Shown here: positions 55,901 through 64,000 of the stretch, one piece after another
Layout: each line of letters opens with the position of its first letter
Numbering within the stretch: position 1 is the stretch's first letter
Source: Symbiodinium natans
Taxonomy: Eukaryota > Sar > Dinophyceae > Suessiales > Symbiodiniaceae
Length of the DNA: 64,000 bases
Direction: 5' to 3'
Assembly: GCA_905221605.1 (NCBI GenBank)
Contig: CAJNDS010000136.1
Location: forward strand, 697,001 to 761,000
Notes under the pieces: generated by a model
Seen by the model: the letters and a program-made list of their open reading frames with translations, nothing else
Told to the model about the DNA's origin: nothing
Database searches by the model: none
Position numbers and translations under genes: made by a program

Positions 55901-58900
55901 ACTTTAACCTGGGTTACTCTCATCCCTATTAAGGACCATTAGTATAGGGGGGAGCATCCCAAGTTGAGGATTTATGCGTCGTGAGTTCTCTGTGAGTCGG
56001 TCTGGCATGAGGCACCCTAAACCCAAACCCTAACCCTAGACCCTAAACCCCCTTACACAGGTCTAGGATGATCATAATCATTACCTGCCAGAGATGCTTT
56101 TGCGCCCTGGGGGTTCCTGAAGCAAATCCTACACGCCCATGTAACGACCTAAAATTCCAAACTTTCCATTGGGGCACGATGTAACCCTAAACCCTGAACC
56201 CTGAACCCTGGTTGAAACATGTGAGTGGGGTGGGGGTGTGCTGATGACGAGTGGACAAAGATCTTGATGTTGTCTGGAGAAGTCTGCAGTGACAGATCGG
56301 ATGGGTGCATGGCCAATGGTGCTGTGGCCTCTTAAGTGTGGATTCCCTCAAAACATGACATTCTTAGTCCCGCATTGTGTTTGCACTCTGTGATTCTCGC
56401 GAGACGGGAATCTTGGAGAATGTCGTAGTGAGTGGACCTTCCGACCGAATCCTTGCGTGCCTTGTGTGAGTGTGAGAGCCGAAACCCTAAACCCCCTCAA
56501 CCAGCCAGGTGTCCAAACTAGAAACCCCACCTGGGACTCTCCTGACTTTTGGGAGAGGATCTAAGGCGTACCTGGGACTCTCTTTACTTACAGGTTCATG
56601 GGTTATGCCTACTAATTAAGGGTAGTTACTGCGAAACTGTAGGTAAGTAGAGTCCCAGGCAAGCTTGAAGCAGTCGGGCGTTGGTAGGTGCTGATCAAAA
56701 TACCCCTTCTGGGATTCTTAGGGAACCTACAAAAGCAGGTTTGTTTGTTTTTTTTAATGGTATGTGCCGGTTTGTGCACTAGTTTATAGTTCCTTCTTGG
56801 CTCTCCATTATGTACCCAAACACGGGCATTGTGTTTGTGAATTGACCATCTGCACCTAGGCCTGTGTGATTAAGCTTGCGGCTTAAAGTTTACGCTTCAA
56901 GGTTTTAGGGCTTAGGGTTTCAGGTTTTATGATGATATGTTTCTTGCAGACAGAATCTATCTCCCTCGCCCCCCCCCCCCCCCCCCAAAGGGCACTTTGT
57001 CGCAACTGGTAGCCATACCAGTATAGAGCCCGAGCTCAGCCAAAGCGACGCTATGTAAAGTCATAAGCTTCCGACATCAAAGCTGCTTTTGCTGTATCGC
57101 TATCTCTTACCCTCTCAGGTCCCACATGTAGTCCCTTGAAGGGCTGCACAGAGGGGTCACGGTTTAGGGTTTACGGTTTAGGGTTTAGGGCTTTAGTGTT
57201 TAGGGTGCACCCGAGGATCAGACGATGGATGTCCTGCAAGCGGTGAGAATTCTCAAGATGCTCCGCACCCGGGCACAGTCATGGATTAGGCTCTTCTTAC
57301 TTCGCCTTTAGTTGAACTTTGAACCTTTAACCCCCAGCCATTCAAGTAAGTAAGGGGTGGACACGAATGCCCAAAACCCTGTAAACGATGGGAACACTTG
57401 AAAAGCGACACCCCTAAGTTAGTGAGCCGTTGGGCGCGCTAAAGCCTTGAATATTTGTCGCAAAGCGACACCTGCAGACATCAAGCGTGGATGATTGATG
57501 CTAAAACCCTGTAAAACGATGGGAACACTTCTCATGTTGCGTCCATGAGCACCACCAGACGGTTTTGACAGTCGCTCATATACATCCGTATAAGGGCAAT
57601 AAAGGGGTTGTCATCATTATCTTAGGAGGTTCTTAAGCAATTAGTAGTTCCTGGCTTTATCTTACTTAGCCAAGAGAGGAGCTGTAAGGCAAGGACACTT
57701 TTATTGTTGGGGGGGGGGTTCCTTACTTAGCAGGAACAATGCTGTTTAACTTGTTTTTCTTCGTTGGTTATTGGAGAAGTAAGTTACGGGGTTTCAGGTT
57801 TATAGGGTTTGCAGGTTTGACAGGGTTAAAAACCCTGAACCATGAACTGTATGAAAAGGGTCTGTGGGGTTTATGGGGCCTAGATCTTAGGGTAGCTACA
57901 TGGTCTCTTACTATGAGCCTTTTATCATCTGGCCCTTTATACACCCGACCGAGTCCAAGGATCCATACTTCAGAACCTTTACAAAGAAGTTATGGGAACC
58001 ATCTGAAGGGACCATGTAAATTCCTGCTTTAACAGCACCTACCCGAGAGCTTGCTCGGTAGCTCACAGCTTCTTTTGGGAAATCGCCTCCCAGGACATGG
58101 TTTTTCGTTGTAGGACACCTAAGAGTCGGATGAGGCGTATGATTATGACAACTCAACCCTAAACCCTAAACCCTAAACCCTACGAAAAAACACGCAGGTT
58201 GTGGGTTCTAAACGAAGTTTGTGCAACACCCGCCGGTCTTGGTGTCGGGCAAGTGACAACTGCAAGCATGGCCGAGTTCAATCTGACTCCCCCCCCCCCC
58301 CCCGGCCCCTCAGATTTAGGGTTTGGGTTGAGGGTTTATAGGGTTTATGGGGTTTAGGTGCCAGTTTGTCACAAACACTAGTACGATGCTTACAATGACC
58401 TGTCACGGTAGCCGCCCTGAAACCCAAACCCTAGACAAACAAGTCTCAAACTACCTACCATGACTGACGCGTCGCGCGTGCCCAAGAGTTCAGGAAAGTC
58501 TTGAATCGGGAAAGTGTTGAAACAACCCTAAACCATAAACCCGGAACCCTAAACGCGGCAAAGGCATCGCCCGTATCTTCCGCGTGGCTGCTTGATGGCA
58601 CCCCTCTGTCTCAAAATCCCAAGGGCTACTTGTATTGTCCCAGAACTTTGAAACTGCCTGGAGGTACATGGTACTTGGTATCCCAATTATAACTGTTCAG
58701 GGTTCAGGGTTACTTGGAGGTTCATGGTGCTTAGTAACCCAGCTATAACTGTACTTATAGCCCAATGATAGCCCTATTAGGGTGCTTGAGGGGCTTATAA
58801 GTGGGTTAAAAGTGCAGTTCTAACTGGTCAATGAGTACCCTGAACCTCCAAGTAGGGCCCCTAAAACCTGCGGTTTAGGGTTTTAGGTTGGGATGTTCCC

Positions 58901-61900
58901 CCTTATACTAACAGACCTAACAGGGATTACAATAGGGAGCACCTTAATCCCTAGCAAGGACTGTTAGTATAAGGGGGAACATCCCAATTTTTAGGGTTTG
59001 GGGTTTATCTGGTTTCCAAGTCTCAGGCCAAAGGTTTCCGACGCAGCCAGATTTAGCGACCTATGGCGCACTGCTCAAAGTTGGTGGGGACTCCTACCCT
59101 ATGCGGCTCCTGAACCTGAAGACCTTGTGACAATGCCCCCCAACACCCGGAACCTTGTCGTACCTTCACAAAGTGCACAGTACGTTGGCGTTTGCGTGCC
59201 TCCAATCTCGGCCATGACTCAACTTATGTTGGAAATACTCGGACCCCAAACTTGTCAGTCTTGTCAATCTCATTGGTTTACTTAATTTCTTATTGCAGTA
59301 TACTACGCCAGCCACAAACCGGTAGGCACCCAAACAAAGAAAATGCCGTTAGAGGTCGAAGTTCTCTTCGTCTGATTGGGATCCCTCTGTAGGCCTTGGA
59401 CCCACCCCTGGCGCCAGATAGGCCTTCCCCACGGGTTCAGGGTTCAAGAGGGTCGTAGAGGGTCATATGCATAGGAACAAACCCTAAACCCTAAACCCTA
59501 CACCCCAAACCCTAAACCCTAAACCCCCGAAAAGCCTACGGGAGGCCCAATGCAACGGTAGCCCTTGGGAATAGGCCCCCCCTCATATAGGCAATCCTGT
59601 TCTTTGGTTTCCGTAGTTCCTTAATCTCGTAGAACTGCCTGTGCCTATCATGCTCCTTTCCCAGACCCCTTGGGAGGATCCAAAAAGTAGATCCCTGAAG
59701 CTTTCCTCAGAACGAACCCAATAGTAGCATAGGGTTTCTATTTCGGGGTTCTACTTTTTTGGATCCTCCCAGGGGTCTGGGTTGTGCCTTTCGTCAGTTC
59801 CGCTTCTCTCGGGAGCTCTCCCTCATGGCGCTCATGATCATTGACTCCATGCGATCGCTGATGTGGGCTGGGCCCTCAGTGACTCTGAGGGTAGTTTCAT
59901 GGGCCCTTAATATGGTCCCAACCTCCATGAATGGGTTCTGATGTATGGGCCCTTATTTTGGATTGGGTATGTAAGGGGTATATAAGGGGTGTCCGTTTAA
60001 GGGCCCATACTACAGGACCATGTAACTCTAAACCCTAAACCCTAAACCATGTAACTACCCTTGACTGTGAGTCGGCCCGTGTCGCGAACAAAGCAAGGCC
60101 CTGCTCATGCTGCTTCTCATGCTACTTGGCTGAGTTTACTGGGAGAGTTCGTTGCTCTCTGAACACGTGCGGTTTAGGGTTTAGGACTTCGGGTTAGCAA
60201 GGAGTCCAGATGCAAAAGGGTTTAGGGTTTAGGGTTTGGGGTTTAGGGTTTAGGGTTTAGGGTTTAGAGTTTAGGGTTTAGGGTTCAAAGAGTACTTGTC
60301 CGACAGTCAGGAAAACCCCAGGCCAGCCGGAGTCGTACGTTTTCGTCAGAGACTAGGACCCAGAGGAGCCCCGTTATTCCCTTTGTGTTAGGCTTCAGGG
60401 TTTAGGGTGTAGGGTTTAGGGTTTAGGCTAAGTAGGACCCAGAGTAGGCCCTTGCTCCCCGCTTTTGCAGGGTCTGGGTTCACCTATAAGCCCCTTTGAA
60501 GCAAAAAAGGGTACCCTGTTTATTCCTCGGTCAGCCATGGGTTTAGACTTGCTGGCCCACCCGTTCTCTACTAATTGCTTAAGAACACTCCCCTCCAAAA
60601 AGGAAAACAACTAAGATTCTTACTTATAAGTAGGAATCAGTATCTTTAATTTGGGGGGTTCTTAAGCAAGTAGCCGTTCTCTGGCAACCAAGGATCTTTG
60701 TTTTCGCGGTCTGGTTTACCACCAACGCCACTTTCTACTTGAAGCCCCACGCAGACTTCTCCAGACGCCCGGCACATCTCAGAATGGGCCGTTGAGAGGT
60801 TTCCCCAGCGCGGTGTCTGTTTTAGCTTCGGTGTACCCCTAAACCCTAAACCCCGAACCCCCAAGGGCACCCCCCATCCCCCCGGCAACAGCTTTTTCCC
60901 TTTGCAAAAAAGGGGTCGTCTCCTGGCTGCCTGAATTGGCAAAGCAAGGGCACACTAGGCACACACTCATAAGCCCGGAGACTCCACTTTGCAGTGTCTA
61001 CCGTGTGATTAGATCCCTGCTATATTATATGTTTAAACATGAAGGTATACAAACACTTTTTTGGGTTCAGATTTAGTCCCCAAGGATATAACAATACATG
61101 GCCCAAAAAAAAATCTGCGCTTGGTACGTGGTACTGCACGTGTACCTTCTGGGTACCAGTGTGGTTCTTGACTGAGATACCAGATATTGGCAACTGGGTT
61201 CCCTGCACTTTCCGTTCAAACGGTTTCGTTTCGAGGGGGGGGGGGGGGACCTAAACCCTAAACTCCCGGGGGTCCCAAACCTTGCAAGATCTAAGCCACC
61301 CTTCTATAAGAAATGGTACGCTTCGTAGCCTATTGAGTTGCAGCAACTACCTCCGTTCATCGGCCGCGGAGACCCTTAACTGAGGAACATTCCTCTAAGC
61401 ATAGTCTCTAGGATATATGTACACACATATGTATATATATATATATGTACATGTGTATATATACATATACAGTCTCTAGCAGTGTAAAGTATAGTGTCTA
61501 GATTTTATGACTTCTTCAGTATAACACGTTACGTCTTCTGTATTATCCACAATATAACACCCTACTGACAAGGGAGCGTTGCGGGCCCGAAAATGCTTGT
61601 CGTGCAACTGTGTGACTTCCAGTCCCACTGCCTCGGCACGCAACCACAGCTTTTGAATACAGAATACATGGTACTGTGGGAGTTTATAACATGAAAAGAT
61701 CCAATTGTGGTGTTGTCCTAAATGCTATGACTGACTCTGAACATATGTTTACAGTATGCCCAATCTGGGCTCGGGTTTCTAGCATACGGTGCTGGCATTT
61801 TATCTTATCAGAACCCAACATCCTAAATCCTGAAGCCTAGCTGTTCGCTGCGTGTGAGAACGTGCTTACTCGGGGTTTAGCAAGCGAAAGGGCGAATGAT

Positions 61901-63012
61901 GGCTAAGACAACTAGGGACCGCAGGCACGGTTGTAAATGGGTGAGACAGTATCGTGCTGCGGTACGTGTAGTTGGGGATGTTCCCCCCTTATACTAACAG
62001 TCCTTAATGGGGATCATAGTACCCCCTACTATAATATCTATTCAGGACTGTTAGTATAAGGGGGAACATCTAGTAGCGTTGGGGGATGGACCTTGGTCAT
62101 TTGGCGTGTTAAACGTGAGGGCTTGTGAATGGTGAAGTACACCCTGCAACCAGTGTGTTAAGTCGGCGGGTGGCGAATTTAGGGTTTAGGGTTTAGGGTT
62201 TAGGGTCCCAAACCAGAAAGGAGATGATTGGTTCGAACAGCTCCAGAGCTCCCCCATCGAGAACGCATCTGGCCTTGCAAAGACGGGAATATGTGGGCTG
62301 AGGACAGCTTAGGGTTTCAGGGGCTTAGGGTTTGGTTTACGACTTGGGGCGTCAGGGTTTAGTTTAACACTTGTGGGTTTTGCCTAAAGTCTTTTCGGGT
62401 TTAATGGATTTCTGGGGTTTAGGGTTTAGGTGTTTCAGGGGTGTTTTGGATGCTTCAGATGTTCCATTCGCGTTCAGTTACTGGACTTCGCACTGGTGCC
62501 CCAAACCCTAAACCCTAAACCCTAAACCGTGTCCGTGTTTCAGTGTGCTGGCGCCGTCCTGAGCCTTAAATCACAGGCTTTTCGGGCTCAGTTTTGCATC
62601 CAGGTCCTGTTTCTAGGCCCTTTTAGGAATTCAGCCTTTTAGGCCAAGACTCTCCGTTTTGAGAGATCACATTTTTCGGGTTCTTGGTAGAAGCCATTCT
62701 AGTCTATCTTTAAGGAGATACCATAAACAGCCCGTAGTTTTTCTTTGCAGCATGTGCGTCCAATTCCGATCAACGTAACGCCCATGTATCAACTGAAGCA
62801 AGACGCAGCTCAAGATAGGGCTTGCATGACGAAGCGTCAATCTTTTAGCTCCTTGTTGTTGCCTAAACCCTGAACCCTAAACCCTAAACCCTAAACCCAT
62901 GCATCCGAATGGCTGCCAGGTTGTCAATATCCATGCCAACTTCGGCACTCTGCAAGCCACTACGTACAGCCTGCTGCGATCCATGCTGGGTGGGATCAAC
63001 TGGGGCATTCTG
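52915..63012 (+). CDS. Voltage-gated cation channel domain (S2-S5 and pore; partial)
   Basis: Exons: 52915-53008, 53105-53251, 53289-53369 (S2, VLNYICSFFFFAELLLRIMA), 53530-53557 (RRDFCLQSK), 54273-54329 (S3, GWNIFDSCLVAISMTDRI), 57216-57264, 58564-58586, 59798-59866 (S4 to S5), 60098-60120, 60693 to about 60770 (end of S5 and turret, IFVFAVWFTTNATFYL), 62920-63012 (pore, FGTLQATTYSLLRSM-LGGINWG). S4 spans three exons and has a basic residue at every third position: RILKMLRIARIFRVFR. S5 reads FSRELSLMALMIID, SMRSLMWALLMLLLMI. This is the voltage-sensor and pore plan of one domain of Cav/Nav-type channels in the plasma membrane; the filter region resembles the GG-x-x-W form. Donors are GC, GA and GT. 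S1 and S6 were not located, and the S3-S4 and turret-pore junctions are not closed. Whether one or four domains exist cannot be told here. Confidence 0.85.
53009..53104 (+). mobile_element. Introner family 1, exact intron of the channel gene
   Basis: Inverted ends are GGGACCCTCTTTACCTACAG and CTGTAGGTAAATAGAGTCCC. The intron uses a GA donor (CAAG then GATCTTAAC) and CCCAG acceptor before G, joining ALYDFK to EGFGVSSG in phase 0. Other copies: 1143-1214, 6079-6164, 6703-6842, 7951-8032, 8187-8284, 10692-10785, 15378-15562, 23941-24180 (intron), 28731-28819, 31703-31796, 43537-43624, 55453-55562, 56570-56659. Confidence 0.82.
58564..58586 (+). CDS. 23-nt microexon in the S4 voltage sensor
   Basis: Encodes IARIFRV between split codons. 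Acceptor CAAAG before G, donor GC. It joins ATGCTC-C (ending 57264, GC donor) to TTCCGC (from 59798), and only this combination keeps Arg/Lys at every third residue through S4. Confidence 0.75.
59651..59790 (+). mobile_element. Hairpin element with 31-bp arms (family 13)
   Basis: Arms CCCAGACCCCTTGGGAGGAT and ATCCTCCCAGGGGTCTGGG extend inward through CCAAAAAGTAGA / TCTACTTTTTTGG. It ends just upstream of the S4-S5 exon, whose alternative acceptor (CCTCCCAG, 59772) lies in the right arm. One copy seen. Confidence 0.75.
59867..60097 (+). mobile_element. Introner family 5, intron of the channel gene
   Basis: Outer parts contain GGGTAGTTTCATGGGCCCTT and ACAGGACCATGTAACT / CATGTAACTACCC, inverted repeats around a GGGCCCATA-type interior; a short CCCTAAA tract has entered the 3' arm. 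Related copies: 32488-32605 (ABCA intron), 46890-47007, 57895-58020. Confidence 0.7.
60098..60120 (+). CDS. 23-nt microexon in the S5 helix
   Basis: Encodes ALLMLLL plus two bases of ATG; acceptor GCAAG before G, donor GC (CTCAT then GCTACTT). Joining to 60693 gives LLLMIFVFAVWF, an uninterrupted S5. The preceding intron, 59867-60097, is mostly one family-5 element. Confidence 0.7.
60350..60530 (+). mobile_element. Family 9 element, one and a half copies
   Basis: Recurring sequence is AGGACCCAGAGTAGGCCCT, TCCC-x-TTTTGCAGGGTCTGG, then TATAAG and a lysine-codon-like A run with GGGCGCC/GGTACCC. A half copy (60352) and a full copy (60430) are separated by a TTTAGGG array. Other copies: about 12171-12345, 16098-16205, 40085-40235; a fragment may lie at 160-260. 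Confidence 0.65.
61000..62919. other. Channel intron region between turret and pore exons
   Basis: About 1.9 kb with a TA/TGTA tract (61410-61475), unique AT-richer sequence (61480-61860), a family-3 element (61975-62071), TTTAGGG tracts (62180-62205, 62410-62430) and CCCTAAA before the pore exon. At least one turret exon probably lies here but was not identified. Confidence 0.5.
61975..62071 (+). mobile_element. Family 3 hairpin element
   Basis: Ends are GGGATGTTCCCCCCTTATAC and GTATAAGGGGGAACATC; the interior has AACAGTCCTTAATGGGGAT and its complement. Other copies: 13945-14040, 35372-35470, 44386-44477, 44804-44898, 55862-55963, 58893-58988. Confidence 0.85.
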
Positions 63013-64000
63013 TGCCGCTTGCCCTATCCAAAGAGCCTGCTGAATCGTAGTGCCAGCTATGCTAGTTGGGCTGGTCGTTTTTGGTCACCGACTGCTTGAT
63101 TCGGATGGCTCATGTGCTGATCCCAGCAATCATTCGGAAGGGTGCCTGGAGGCTGTTAAACATGAGCGTTAACGCGCTCATCTGCAATAGTGGAGGGCCC
63201 TGGCCGGCATGAATTTGACTGATGAGGCGACATGCTACTGGCAATGGATACGCTCTCCCCCATGCGCCTAGCATGCATATGGTGCATGCGACTTCGCTAC
63301 ACTGTTTTTTCTGTATGTGTAGCGGCGTAGCGAGAGAGAGAGAGAGAGACAGAAAAAAACAAACACACATCAAAAATGGATACAGCGAAAGCGAGAGCGA
63401 GAGACCGGGGCGGGGGGGGGGGGGGGGGGGGGGATGTGTGTGAGTGAAACCAATGAGAGCGCAAGCTGCAAGCCGCATGGTTCCAGAAGAATTCACCTTC
63501 ATGTTCTTCTGAGCAGGGGGCCGCCGGGAGTCGGCTTTCAACTGCCAACGAAGAAAGTTGTGGATATTCCATGGTCTTACTGCTGGTTAGTAGGGAATGG
63601 GGGAATAAGGTACCATGTATAACCCTTTAAAGGGCATATATGGGTACCTTCCCCCATTCCCTGCCAACCAACAGTAAGTGGCGCAGATGGGGGATGCTAT
63701 TTGTGTCATGCATCGTGGACTTTTTTGTTTCATCACGAACACTGTTGGAAAGCCGGGACCGTTGCAGTTCCGTCATCAGCTGCAGGTACCCTAATCGAAA
63801 GGTTCACCACCATGTTTGTCCAATAGGCACAGAGGCAAACAGCAGAACTTGCAGAGTGGAGTTGGGGGCGGGAACGAGAGGTGCTGATAGTTCAACAAGG
63901 CTCTTGTTGCTGATGTGCAAGTTGATGACCGCTTCGGCAAGTTCCAGTCACCATTGTGTGACACTGCTTCCAAGGGAGTGGAGATTCAAACTTTTATGCT
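63013..64000. other. Downstream of the pore exon; S6 not identified
   Basis: Contains an AG/CT microsatellite (63325-63400), a G-run (63408-63432) and a family-10 element. An open segment after that element (63690 on, WGMLFVSCIVDFFVSSRTL) is hydrophobic but does not match S6 convincingly. Confidence 0.45.
63570..63680 (+). mobile_element. Family 10 hairpin element
   Basis: Arms are CTGGTTAGTAGGGAATGGGG and CCCCATTCCCTGCCAACCA with GGTACC near both inner ends. Other copies: about 15655-15790 (loop expanded by TA repeats), 29525-29672 (loop expanded by a CCCTAAA array), fragment 35900-35952. Confidence 0.75.

Noticed and set aside
57734-58290. Exon-like segments with good acceptors (LFNLFFFVGYW, TYPRACSVAHSFFWEIA, VVGSKRSLCNTRR)
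   Set aside because: They fall in the intron between S4 exons 57264 and 58564. This shows that an open frame plus AG-G is not enough evidence in this window.
58998-59285. 95-codon + strand ORF after a family-3 element
   Set aside because: It lies between two channel exons (58564-58586 and 59798-59866) that join in phase and give a regular S4, so it is intronic and probably open by chance.
1-64000. CRISPR array, bacterial operons, rRNA or tRNA genes
   Set aside because: The spaced repeats are telomere-like heptamers and hairpin elements in a spliced eukaryotic sequence; no rRNA or tRNA structure was recognised.
1-64000. The window as a chromosome end (true telomere)
   Set aside because: Arrays are short, occur in both orientations throughout, and lie in introns of recognisable genes; no terminal array is present at either edge.

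Overview
The window looks like nuclear DNA of a dinoflagellate (Suessiales/Symbiodiniaceae-like; the genus cannot be fixed from sequence alone). Three things point there. Arrays of the heptamer TTTAGGG / CCCTAAA are scattered over the whole window. Every gene confirmed by protein similarity lies on the + strand. Introns open with GC or GA as often as GT and close with AG, mostly followed by G in the next exon. Plants share the telomere heptamer but not this splice-site usage.

The window looks nearly gene-free if only long open frames are read, because coding exons are 20-147 nt and hidden between kilobase introns. Joining exons by reading phase recovers five protein genes with recognisable or repeated domains. 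These are: a dual-specificity phosphatase (about 9.9-13.4 kb); an ABCA-type ATP-binding domain (at least 20 exons, about 15.0-36.65 kb, ending at a stop); an ankyrin-repeat protein with a C-terminal membrane helix (22.77-25.0 kb), which lies inside a 7.7-kb intron of the ABCA gene; a small protein with W-x-x-E-E-D repeats (37.1-37.8 kb); and a voltage-gated ion-channel domain with S2, S3, S4, S5 and pore exons (about 52.9-63.0 kb). A coiled-coil-like gene of unknown function (5.15-7.8 kb) is supported only by phase-consistent exons. The 38.5-52.6 kb stretch holds many exon-like pieces that I cannot assign.

Other content: a broken polyubiquitin-like ORF on the minus strand (4.0-5.0 kb), a frameshifted non-LTR retrotransposon (19.0-22.7 kb), simple repeats, and at least fourteen families of short hairpin elements.

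The main discovery is how the introns are made. All seven introns of the ankyrin gene are copies of short inverted-repeat elements from five unrelated families, with splice sites inside the element ends. The same families form introns in the channel gene, the W-x-x-E-E-D gene and the 5-kb gene. They are therefore intron-generating elements (introners), several families side by side in one locus. A second layer is the telomere-like arrays: they fill introns, sit within a few tens of bases of splice sites, interrupt introners, and in several introns run as TTTAGGG at the 5' end and CCCTAAA at the 3' end, so the two intron ends could pair.
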